Part shown: piece after piece, positions 47,143-56,749 of the stretch
How the letters are laid out: every line of letters begins with the position of its first letter
How positions within the stretch are numbered: the stretch's first letter is position 1
From: Oreohelix idahoensis
Lineage: Eukaryota > Mollusca > Gastropoda > Stylommatophora > Oreohelicidae
DNA length: 64,000 bases
NCBI GenBank assembly: GCA_024509875.1
Contig: JAMPIV010022935.1
Location: 620,001-684,000, forward strand
Direction: 5' to 3'
Program-made: the position numbers and the translations under genes
Notes under the pieces: generated by a model
The model's database searches: none
What the model was told of the DNA's origin: nothing
The model's input: only the letters and a program-made list of their open reading frames with translations

Positions 47143-47460
47143 CGAGCATCCGATTGGCACAGTGGTTAGAGCACTTGCTGTGTGCCAGGTTCCAGGTTCA
47201 AAGCCTGGTAGGGTCACACTCCATTCTACTCAGCTATAAATGGGTGCCTGGCTCTATTCTTGAGTTAGGAAAGGCACATGCAGCAAGAAACTGAACTACG
47301 GCGCCACTTTAGATTGAGCAGAAAGGCGGCTGTTATAACAAGCAGAAGAGAAAAGAACACGTCGAAAGGAATACCAGGCAAAAAAAAGCAGCTGAGGGCT
47401 ATAACCTCAAGGGGGCATTATCCTCATAGTCAGTTATGACTAGGGGGAGGCTATGAATGT
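47143..47460 (+). mobile_element. tRNA-like SINE head joined to LINE family W 3' end
   Basis: The head has an A-box-like TTGGCACAGTGGTTAGAGCA and a B-box GGTTCAAAGCC, then GGTAGGGTCACACT. From about 47297 (GGCGCCACTTTAGATTG) to GTCAGTTATGACT it follows the LINE end at 7033-7165 with indels. It may be a SINE with an unusually long LINE-derived tail or two adjacent insertions. Confidence 0.65.
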
Positions 47461-47520
47461 TGTCAGACGACCCATTCCGCGAGTTGAGATTTTTTATATT
47501 TGATGACAGTACATTTCACT

Positions 47521-47794
47521 CTACAGAGCCGCGGTAGCATAGTGGTTAGTGCACTGGCTTCCTAGCTCAGTGGTCTGTGGTTCAATCCCCAGATGAGGTG
47601 GGATTTTTTTAGGCCGCAAACGGCTCCTGGGTCGACCCAGCCCCAACTGGGTACCAGAGCAACTCTGGGAAGGTTAAGGCGGCCGGCGTGATGTTGACCA
47701 TGTTACCCCTAGTGTGCCGATGGTCAAGAAAATTTGGGTCTAACACCACATTCCCAATATGCCTCAATGGGCATGTAACGGGATCCTTTACCTT
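47521..47794 (+). mobile_element. SINE family 1, full-length reference copy
   Basis: It has an A-box-like TAGCATAGTGGTTAGTGCAC and a B-box GGTTCAATCCCC, a body of about 190 bp and the end ATGTAACGGGATCC. The 11-bp duplication TACATTTCACT is perfect at 47510-47520 and 47795-47805. RNA polymerase III would drive transcription. Confidence 0.92.
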
Positions 47795-47805
47795 TACATT
47801 TCACT

Positions 47806-49216
47806 GATAGCATATCCTTGGAATAATGTCTTGATGCAGGAGATCAGTAGTAAAGGCAGTCTACAGACACAGCAAATACTTCAAGCAGAACTTAATTGCC
47901 AGAAAGGAGATAGAAATGCTCATGATTTAATTAGATAAAGGACTTTTTGTCTGCTCTTTCTGTTTTAAGGAAATGCCCCAGGATATGAATAGAACAAAGT
48001 GAATAATTTATCTTATTTTATGTCCATTTTCATGGAATTTGGTTTGAGCAAGCAGGTTAAGATTCTAATACTCTACCATAGATGTGGTAACTGCCTAGAA
48101 TTGTGATAGATTTGACTGTGACAATTTTACTGTGATGTGACGGATTTGACTATGGAAATCTAATTGTGACAAACCGTGTTGTTGCAGACACTTTCATTTC
48201 ATAATAAAGACGTATAAAAAGTCAGGTAGTTCACAAATGTGTTAGACAACATCTCCAGTACCTCAAGAATTTTTTTGAGCAAAAGAATTTCGTTATGAAA
48301 ATTTTAGCATCTTATAAATACAAGCTTATAGAAATTTCAATTATATAGCATGCAGACATCATAGCTTGTAGAGATCCTAGCACATACAGATTCTATGATA
48401 ATCAGATTCTAGTGCACGGAGAATCCAGCATGCAGAGACTCTGTTATAAAGATATTTAGCGTGTAAAATACCTAGTTTACAGATATTTTAACATAGACAA
48501 TTCTAGTATACTGTTATTCTAGTATTTGAAAAATAACAATAACTCATTGAAGTTATTTAAAATATTTCTCCGAAAATCATACACTATAAACTGAAAAAAA
48601 TCAAGCCATTTCATAATCAGAAGACTGTCAACTGGTACTTCTTTTGTAAGTAAGGCAGGTTCATTCTTCAGTGTCCAAGTTTTATGGCGAGAAACATTTA
48701 CTGAAGCAAACTGAATATCATAAAATATATGATATACAAAACACTTTAACAACAACAACAACAGAAAGAGTGATCACAAAGTAAAAAAGCAGCTCAACTG
48801 TTGAGACCAAAATAAAAACAACTACAAAGGACATCTTCCACCTCACTACAGAAAGATAACTGTGATTATTTGTTGCGCATTGCATTATAGAATATATACG
48901 CTCTTTGCTGTTCTATAATTAACGAACATCAAAAACTAACTAGTGAACTCTTTTATTTCTGGTGTCAGTCACCGTTACCGTAAGGTGGGAAATAATTCAA
49001 TAATTTTCTTGATTAATTTGAGTGGCCTGTATGGTTGTTAGGTCTTCATGCCCGTTCCAGCAGTTCCATTATGTCATTTATTCCTCAGGCGACCTCCTGC
49101 TTTATGACCAAATATTCTGGTCACATGACTTGTTCTGAAGCTTGGTCATTAAGTATTCTAACTTGATGCCCACATCCTTTAGTTCGTTTCCACGAATGTA
49201 TTCTAAACGTGATGGT
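47806..49216. other. No gene; decayed minisatellite inside
   Basis: At about 48285-48535 short variants of TAGCATGTAGAGAT recur about every 20-30 bp (AGCATGCAGA, AGCTTGTAGAGATCCTAG, CAGCATGCAGAGACTCT, AGCGTGTAAAATACCTAG). The rest shows nothing recognisable. Confidence 0.45.
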
Positions 49217-49585
49217 TTCTAATGACTACAACCCACAAGAGCCAGCTTCAAACCTCAGAAATGAGGTATTTGAGGAAGGTGGTTTAAGTGACAAGAAGGG
49301 AAAAGGTCTGCAATCTGACAATACATCATAGCCTTGAAACTCAGCCTCTGCAGACCCGAGTGGAACAGTCCCAGTTGCGATGGCTTGGCCATATCTGCAT
49401 AATGGGGGAAGAGCGGCTACTGCGTCAAACATGGGAAACCAAGAGCTAAGGATCCAAATCCCCAACAGACAGTCTCTGAAGGACTGGACATGAATCAGGC
49501 CAAAAGGAAGACAGCCGATAATGAGCATGGCGCTCTCTCTGGTTAACCTCTACACCTCAAGGTAGGAGATGAACGACTAAGTAGG
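49217..49585 (+). pseudogene. LINE copy C (same family as copies A and B), 3' end
   Basis: It parallels 38127-38530: ATGACTACAACCCACAAGAG, AACCTCAGAAATGAGGTATT, CAGTCCCAGTTGCGATGGCT, GAACGACTAAGTAGG. Many stops and indels: the most diverged of the three copies. Confidence 0.85.
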
Positions 49586-49709
49586 TAAGATAGTTTCTAA
49601 ACGTTTCTGTGCGTTCTTTAGGCCCCTCTTTTTTCTTTTCATTTGTTGTTGTTTTGGTAAATCAGACTTTATTTTCTCCAAACCATTCTTCAGTTTTCTT
49701 TGACGTAGG

Positions 49710-49866
49710 ATTCTACAAGGAGGACTCCTGCTCCATTAGAAGCGACGGAGATGATGATGATGGTGATGAACATGTAACAAATTCAGAGGTTAGATACCGC
49801 TTGCATAATCCAAGATCCAGGAAGAAAAATTATTTACAATGTTCTCATTTAATAACTAATTTTTAA
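49710..49866 (+). CDS. Possible terminal exon, unidentified
   Basis: After a CTTTGACGTAG acceptor-like site the frame encodes FYKEDSCSIRSDGDDDDGDE and HVTNSEVRYRLHNPRSRKKN to a TAA. The acidic then basic composition is protein-like, but no family is recognised. Confidence 0.2.
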
Positions 49867-50285
49867 AACAAAATTCAAACAAACAAGAAACTGAAACAGG
49901 AAATAATAAAACAATATGTTGATTGCAATTCAAATATAACACGTATATTCTGCCGTGTCTTTGGTGTCATGTTTCCAAAGACAATCAGCACTTTGAAACC
50001 TTTCATACTGTATTTAATATCAGCGTGAAAGTGTAAATGGTGCGTGCGCGCGTTCGTGTACGTGTGAGTGCGAGCGTGATGTCAAAGTCAGACGTTGAAC
50101 ACTTACTGAGTGCTAATATTAGCAATGTCTTCATTTGCTTTTATCATTACAAGTGATAATAAAAATTACACCCCGCACGTGGTTATCATGTTAGAAGTAT
50201 TGAAAGTGCGTGTTGCTTATGTATCAGTGTATATTTTTTTTAATATGATCAATATCGTTAGCTTCCATTGATTTTTGTTTGCTAG
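49867..50285. other. No gene recognised
   Basis: A GT/GC-rich patch (TGCGTGCGCGCGTTCGTGTA) lies at about 50041. Nothing else stands out. Confidence 0.45.
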
Positions 50286-50469
50286 CGGCTTTTTTCTCCT
50301 CCGTATATGGCCAGCAGATGTTTTGTAATCTATTTTGGTTGAAAGACGATGAAATTGTAACAATGTGTCGCTTAAAAATAGCGACAAAATACTTAGATTT
50401 TCAACCATGCGTTAACACTAACAGCTTCAGCTGGTATATTGAAATGGAAGCTTTAGTTAAAGATAAATT
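50286..50469 (+). CDS. Possible internal exon, unidentified
   Basis: A good acceptor (TTTTTGTTTGCTAG) and donor (GTAAGA at 50470) bracket 184 nt that is open and encodes FFSSVYGQQMFCNLFWLKDD, EIVTMCRLKIATKYLDFQPC and SFSWYIEMEALVKDK. It looks like folded-protein sequence and matches no mobile element here. No homologue recognised. Confidence 0.3.
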
Positions 50470-50617
50470 GTAAGATTGTTTTAGTGAAATCAAGTTTTCA
50501 CTGTTTATATTCTACCAGTAATGTCGGAAAAAGCTGCTCATGTACATGCCCTTCGACCTTGTTTAGGCACCAAAATGTAAGGGAAACAAGCCTTGACACT
50601 TACTGGTATAATGAGAG

Positions 50618-50875
50618 CTCCGTGTAGTTCCCGGGAGTCGCTGAGGAGGCATAGAAAGAACAGGGCTACTGGTCTCTCAAGCATGTTGTAAGAGGTGATT
50701 AATTTGACGTTGCGAGCTGGAATGGCAACTTCATCATATAAAACGAATTACTACAGAAACCCCTACTGCAATAACACATAATGCTTTTATACAGGCTTTC
50801 ATTAAGTGGACTAGCTGCAGTGATTGCACCATGCTCCACAAGGAACGAAAAGGGAGAAGTTTGATGATATTTAAT
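50618..50875 (-). repeat. Dispersed repeat D, copy 8 (near full length)
   Basis: The + strand shows the inverse of D: CCGTGTAGTTCCCGGGAGTC, AGGCATAGAAAGAACAGGGC, GGCAACTTCATCATATAAAA, CCATGCTCCACAAGGA, then GATGATAT. Confidence 0.7.
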
Positions 50876-51118
50876 TTTGCTATTTTACCTAATATTGATT
50901 TATGTAACATTCAGCCGGGAACTTGATGTAGTATTAGCACGACGTTTTAACATCTTTAGCAGTAAAGCTTACAACAAACGGGCGCGTTTACATTTGTTCA
51001 GATATAAAATTGAAACATACAGTGGTTTGTCGAAAGAGGAGTTTTAGCGTATTTGCTGAAACAGTGGGGAGCTGAAAGGTGTTGATTGGCTGACTGATGA
51101 AACAGTAAGCTCAAACTT

Positions 51119-51215
51119 TTTAAGATATAGTAATCTATTACAGTCTCAGGAATCAGAACTAACAGAATAATTAAATATAAAAATACGTGTTGTTGTTATT
51201 GATGCAACGGCGCTT
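51119..51215. repeat. Direct repeat, first copy
   Basis: TTTAAGATATAGTAATCTAT, CAATCAGAAC-like sequence and TTAAATATAAAAATACGTGT recur at 52188-52293 with few changes. Both copies end in GTT repeats and GGCGC. Confidence 0.8.
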
Positions 51216-52187
51216 TAGCTTTCATGTGTAATGTTGAAACAGGAAATAGATTTAAAATATAACTTCACTTGTAATATGAGTGATATGGAAACTCTACACG
51301 ACACTACAATAGCAGATACCTGATGCCAGAAGTGTCCCCTGCTATTTAAGTGTTTCAGCCCCTTTACTACTCACCCAGACTCCAGGGGGCGGGTTCGCTT
51401 GTGTTGTTTTTCAAACAGCTCTTTATTACACCTGAATGGTTCCCTGAAGATTCATTCTCTATTCTTCCGCGTTTTCTGTGTTTGTCTGCACACCCATTTT
51501 GCGCATTAAGTTGGGCGTTCAAGTGTCCTCCTCAAACCTGTCGTAACTCATTCGTTTCTGCGCCTGTTGCTTTCTTAAACTGTCGTCGGGCGTGGTCTAA
51601 TGTCATCTAATATTGTTGCAGTATTTTCTAATAATAACAATACTAAAAATCTTTAATACTAAAATAAATCTTTTATGTTACTGAAACAGAAATGTGCGTT
51701 CCGGCTGGCGTCGGTGATCAGTTTTGCATACTTCTTTCCTACTTCATTGTGCTGTTTATCAGTATGTTGTTTTTCTTCTGTGTCATTTTGTAAAAGTGTA
51801 CATTTATCTTCTCTGTTTGTCGTCCTCTATCTCCGTTTATATTAGTGATTTTCTGTTGTCACACAGTGCCTTAACTCTTCTCATAAAGTAGACAGTAGAG
51901 AGCAACAAGATTACCCCTCCTTTTGTGTAATCAATTTGCTTCTGTTTGAGGGCATCCTAAATAAAACTATTTTGAAGCTGGATATTTCTTATAATTCTTC
52001 TGTAAAACTTTATCATTGTGGCCTCCAATGATCTTCTTATTGGTTTACTGACTTCCCATGATTCGCTTGTATGTGACTAAATGGGCCATTTCGTAACATT
52101 GTAGAATGTGTCTGGATGAACTGAACAATGTCTTGTTCACTTACCATAATGTTAGTGGAAGAAGCCGTGACGTCAAGGGCGTATTAT
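51216..52187. other. No gene recognised between the direct repeats
   Basis: An open + frame at 51350-51610 has no family resemblance. Nothing else is seen. Confidence 0.45.
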
Positions 52188-52293
52188 TTTTAAGATATTT
52201 TAATCTATTGCAGTCTCAGCAATCAGAACTAACAAAATAATTAAATATAAAAATACGTGTTGTTGTTGTTGTTGTTATTGGTCCAGCGGCGCG
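52188..52293. repeat. Direct repeat, second copy
   Basis: It matches 51119-51215 and includes the AAC-repeat tail of the LINE on its right. Confidence 0.8.
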
Positions 52294-53215
52294 TGGTCTC
52301 TCGCCCTTCGGCCCAATGCCATGTAGTGATAGCTGTATGTTTTCGCAAGTTGTTTAGTTTCTCCGTACAGGGTGTTCCACATATCTGGCCTGGGAGGAAG
52401 GAGCATTTTCCTAACATCATCGAGTGATGGGCACTCAAAGAGGTGGTGGTCAACAGTTTCGTAGGGGTAGTTACATAGCTGGCACTCTGGAGAGTGTTGT
52501 GTTTGGATTCTGTTCAAGTAACTATTGAGTGGTATATGTTATGATCTGAGCCGAAAAATGGTGCTCTGATCCCACCTTGTAAGATGGTCGATGTTGTCAT
52601 TAGGATCAAGCCATGTGTCTGTAAACCTCTCTCCCGGTGCTTCCCATGGCTCATCTGTTCAGCCAGGTTTCTTTGTTTGTTGTTCGTATGAGTGATTTCG
52701 CTGTTTGGAGAGTTGTTGCTATGAGTGGTTCTTCTTGTCTTATTCCATTCTTTGCTAATATGTCTGCTCTGTCATTACCTGGTGTATTTGAGTGACCAGA
52801 GACCCATTGCATAACTATTCTGATGCCATAGGAAGTGACAAGCTGATCAGCATCCAGGATTAGTTTGGCTCATTCAATTCTACAATGTCCACTGCCTTCC
52901 AAAGCTAGAAGGGCAGACATTGAATCAGTAAAGATAACGATGTTTTGAGCCTTTGAGGGAAAGGCATCAGATAGTCTTCAGATGGTATACTGCTGTTTCC
53001 AGTGCAATGATTTCACCTTCCTAGTTGAGGCAAAACTTCCCTCATGCATCAAACTGCTCGTCGGAGGATCTATCTGGGTAACGTATGTAGACTATAATCT
53101 GCTTTGATGGTGGCCTTAAATGTAGATCCGTCAGTATAGTCATGTAGCCATTCTTTAGGGTAGGCATAAGTGGTTCTTTGTGATGCACTCATAAGACTGA
53201 CTGGGTCGGAATGTT
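52278..53215 (-). pseudogene. LINE 3' part with RNase H remnant
   Basis: The - strand ends in RIQTQHSPECQLCNYPYETV, DHHLFECPSLDDVRKMLLPP and LYGETKQLAKTYSYHYMALG, a C-x2-C...H...C tail, then AAC repeats. Upstream, RNase H pieces (for example an SVIFTDSMSAL-like stretch near 52920) are broken by stops. The 3' end (CATTGGGCCGAAGGGC) is shared with SINE family 2. Confidence 0.75.
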
Positions 53216-54569
53216 TGGTATAAAAATACATATACAACAGTAATAACAATATTGTTGATTAAACTACCTCTAAGAAAAAAGGCAGCATAGAACAATAATA
53301 GCAAGTTAAGGAAAATTACAGTCATCTGCTAATTTACAATTTTAAAAAAAAAGCCTTTACTGAACTTCAGTTTGCTTATGCAAGTAAAGTCTGTTATCCA
53401 ATCCTTGTTAATTATTGAAAAGCTACACATAATGTCTATACACACAATATTATATTAACAGTATAACTGGGCATGCTCTGTTTCAGAAGCCATCGTGTAA
53501 GACACACTAGTTATGTTTACTACTCGCCATGGCTACACTGACTGCAGAACGACAACTAATTGTCCTCACTTCACATAAGCGAACAGCCCATAGATAGCTA
53601 CTTCTTTACGATCCACAATTTAGGTGTTAGCAGACTATCGGCATTTATAGCAGCTTGAAAATGCACTATTCACTTTATTCCTGCTTTGCCCAGACTGACA
53701 GAACAACTAGCTGCGTAATCAATGTAACCAGTAGACAACAATAACGTAAAGTTGCGAAAAGGTGGCGTGGCCTAATATCGTGTAGTAAATTGGAAAATCC
53801 TATACGGTTGCTGTCGATGGTTGTGTATTTTTAGTCTCATCTAATTCAGATTTATATTATATTAGCCCATCTAGTACCTATCGGTCTCTCTTGTCATGGA
53901 TCATCCACCATTTCTGGTTCCTTTGTTTTTGAAATTATACGCATATACTAATTCATCAGCCGTCCTCTTCTACTTGTACTTCTACTTCGTTCCCTCTCAT
54001 ATAATCGCATCTGTTTCTTTCATCAAGTTAACGGTATGTTACCGATTGTGATTCTGTTTTTGGTGGTAACTATTCAACATTCACCGAGTCTGGTCGTTCA
54101 CAAACATCTAAAGACTTCCGCCCGACATCAAACACTTTTTAGCATTGTTTCAACGCCTTTGCCAATATATTTCGCGTTGCCGCACACATTCAGGACTTGG
54201 TCTTCCGAGAGGAGTACTGACAGAGCTTCTGCTTAACCGAGATAAAATTTGAGTTGGGACTGAAAAATTACTTCGATATTCAATAATTCTAGTTATCAAA
54301 GGTCGACTTAATCTGTGCTTTTTAACAAAGCTAAAGAAGTTTTTTTGGCCAGGACCTGCAAAATTGTTTCGACTTAACCGAGTTCCGCCTTAAGTGGACT
54401 GCATTATATGTTTATGTATGTGTGTGATTGTGTTTACAATGCAACATTTACGTATGAACGAAAGAGCTGTGACAGAAACAATATTCCAATCTTCTCTGTG
54501 CTTAAAAAAAAAAACAAACAACAACATAGGGCCTAATGTCTGCGTAGCTTCACTCAGGAGTGAAATGAG
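53216..54569. other. No gene recognised
   Basis: AT-rich. Part of it (54240-54569) would be 3'UTR or flank of the - strand exon that follows. Confidence 0.5.
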
Positions 54570-54767
54570 TTACTTGTATTCGTTCTGCACCTTTTTCATA
54601 TCTTCATTCGTCAGCTGGGAATATCCCCATTTGTAGTTGCCGTTCCTGGAACGTCTGAACCGCTTGTACACAACAAACGCCAGTCCTACGAAGCCCAGTA
54701 GCAGAACTGTCGTCATGACAATGAGTCCAAGCATCATTGACCTAGCTTGTTCGTCGTATCCGTTATT
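54570..54767 (-). CDS. Last coding exon of a single-pass membrane protein, unidentified
   Basis: The - strand has an acceptor (TATATCCCCAG|AATAAC), 65 codons and TAA at 54570-54572. It encodes NNGYDEQARS, a transmembrane helix MMLGLIVMTTVLLLGFVGLA with FVVY, a basic stop-transfer KRFRRSR, and a cytoplasmic tail NGNYKWGYSQLTNEDMKKVQ ending NEYK. YSQL fits the Tyr-x-x-hydrophobic endocytic or lysosomal sorting signal. The topology suggests a type I receptor-like protein. Upstream exons should lie at higher coordinates but none is recognised before the window end, where transposons dominate. The frame and motif order make a real exon likely; the protein's identity is unknown. Confidence 0.6.
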   Translation of the reverse strand, partial: NNGYDEQARSMMLGLIVMTTVLLLGFVGLAFVVYKRFRRSRNGNYKWGYSQLTNEDMKKVQNEYK

Positions 54768-55189
54768 CTGGGGATATATTGTAAATGGTACGACTATTTA
54801 CACACATATTTACACTCGCAAATTAAAAGTAGGTATATTTCTGTATTGCCAGAAGACAGTAGGTCTATATCAAAAGTTGTAAAATGTTGTAAATGGTTGC
54901 TAAGACGGATTCTCTGTATAAAAGATAAGGAAAGAAAATCTGAGGCAGAAGAAAGCAGAGAGATATAGATCTACAAAGTACGGAAATGAAATGGAGGTGA
55001 ATAAGAACAGAGACCTGATGAACGCAACAATTCAGTAAGGTCTCAGGTTACGACGGGCTCGATTTATGGCAACCTGTCCATAAGACACGATAATTGTTAA
55101 TTTCGATTAAATTTCAACTACTTTTCAACTCTGCGGCGACTTACCAACGATGCGAACTAGTTCTTCTGACGCGTGTGAACAGCAGGTCT
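54768..55189. other. No gene recognised
   Basis: Probably intron of the - strand gene. No element is seen. Confidence 0.4.
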
Positions 55190-55510
55190 AAGCTGGTCGT
55201 CGCTGACATTTTTCTTCTTCGTCCATTCTGAGGCGTCAGCTTGAATATATTCAAAGAAAGCAGTCGCCAGTAGGCTGTTGGTATCTCCTTAGAGTTTTTC
55301 CAGGAATGGTACTGGTGATGGCCATATTCACTTTCGCTGTTCGTCATATGTTGGATACCTTTGCAGTAGATTTTCAGCTGTCATTTGATCGATGCCACAG
55401 TTACGCTCATCAGTAGTTCCTATCTATAGCTTTGTCGAATAGGAGGTATCGCAATCTGTTGTGGTCTGCGCGAAGTCTGAAGATTACCACTTGTTCACTT
55501 CTGCTGAGCT
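55190..55510 (-). pseudogene. LINE family Y, 3' fragment
   Basis: The - strand gives FRLRADHNRLRYLLFDKAID, then NCGIDQMTAENLLQRYPTYD, WPSPVPFLEKL and ATAFFEYIQADA with stops. It is the longest family Y piece here and shows the residues upstream of the knuckle. Confidence 0.75.
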
Positions 55511-55524
55511 GGGAATATGCATCA

Positions 55525-55642
<118 letters not shown>

Positions 55643-55696
55643 CAGAATAACCTCCCATGAGTTAAAAACCGTGACAGAATAACTTCCCATGAGTTT

Positions 55697-55975
55697 ACAC
55701 CTATGCTCCCTGGGGAGCTAAAGGGTAATGATCACAATGGGGTTTATATTTAACACCTAACATGAGTCTAATGTTTATTTTTGGTCGAAGTAGCTTTTCT
55801 CGGATAAGGGAGAAAAAATAGGAGGTCCCGTGTGCAAGTTGCACACGTTAAAAATCCCACGGCAGTTGGAAATCGTAAAGAGTAGGCCTATCAGGCCGCT
55901 GCCCTGGTAAAATAAAAATATTTTAGAAAACTACCCACCACAAAAATATGTATAGAATGTGTGATTCCTATATAA
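55697..55975. other. LINE X tail trace and short palindrome
   Basis: CTATGCTCCCTGGGGAGCTA then AAGGGTAATGA at 55702-55732 resembles the LINE X end at 38787-38815. A 17-bp palindrome, GTGTGCAAGTTGCACAC, is at about 55831. Nothing else is seen. Confidence 0.45.
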
Positions 55976-56096
55976 CACATTGGGATTCTCGCCGGTGCTA
56001 CGGAGTTCGTGCACTGTGCTGAGATCCTCCTTGTGTGATCTAAGGGAGGAGATTAGAGCACTGATGGACTTATCCGTGTGTCCTTAAAATCAAAAC
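55976..56096 (-). repeat. Dispersed repeat E, inverted copy
   Basis: TGGGATTCTCGCCGG, TGCACTGTGCTGAGATCCTC, TTGTGTGATCTAAGGGAG and TGTCCTTAAAATCAAAAC are the inverse of 20708-20845. Confidence 0.7.
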
Positions 56097-56422
56097 AAAA
56101 CAAACAAACAAAAACAAACGAAGTAGCTTTACTAGCACAAACTTTACTACCTGCAAGAGCAAGTGAGTATCCCACTGTGTCCGGTTAGGTCGGAGTCTAG
56201 GTTCGTCAGATTTATCCACTTACCCAAACGGATTCTCTTGTTACATTCACGTACACAAGAATGTTTCCATACATTTTTTTTATTTTCTTCCAAATATAAA
56301 AAAAAAAAAAATACAATATTTGCCTCGTTTTGGCGAGGCGCGTCCCATTCGACACATTCGGTTATATTAGGGCGTATGTCCAAATATAAAAGACTTTTAG
56401 GTCTGACAACTATATTAAGTAA
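56097..56422. other. No gene recognised
   Basis: It contains a poly(A) run at about 56300. No exon is convincing. Confidence 0.4.
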
Positions 56423-56745
56423 CTAGAGTAAAAGCCCGTCATAAGACGGGAATTAAATTCAAAAGCACCAATACTTAACGTCAATTTTACTTATTCAAAT
56501 ACTTGTGGAAAAATGTTAGGTGTGAAATATCAGATTGTTCATCAGAAGAGCACCTTGATTTTCTGTTGTTTTGATCGGTCGAATAGTTCATAACATCACT
56601 GGGAACTTCAGATTCTATTTGATTGGAACTATAATAGATCTTTAGCTCACCCGGAAGTTTTGTTATAATTTCTCTATTCAGATCTAAAGCCTCCTTATTC
56701 TTGGTGTACAAAATTACTCGTTGGAGGAAATAACGTCCGTAAACA
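56423..56745 (-). mobile_element. Helitron 3' end with helicase C-terminus
   Basis: On the - strand a frame from about 56743 encodes GRYFLQRVILYTKNKEALDL, NREIITKLPGELKIYYSSNQ and IESE, to a stop near 56487. This matches the Pif1-type helicase of Helitrons (a ...RAILTPKN...N..IL..LPGE...Y.S pattern). It is followed by a perfect hairpin CCCGTC-TTAT-GACGGG (56435-56450), CTTTTACT and CTAG (56423-56426), then T. The 5' part, including Rep, is gone; the LINE at 56750 abuts it. Confidence 0.82.
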
Positions 56746-56749
56746 TTAA

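Noticed and set aside
47163..47240. A possible tRNA gene
   Set aside because: A- and B-box-like sequences are present, but the acceptor stem does not pair and the sequence runs into LINE-derived text, so it is a SINE head.
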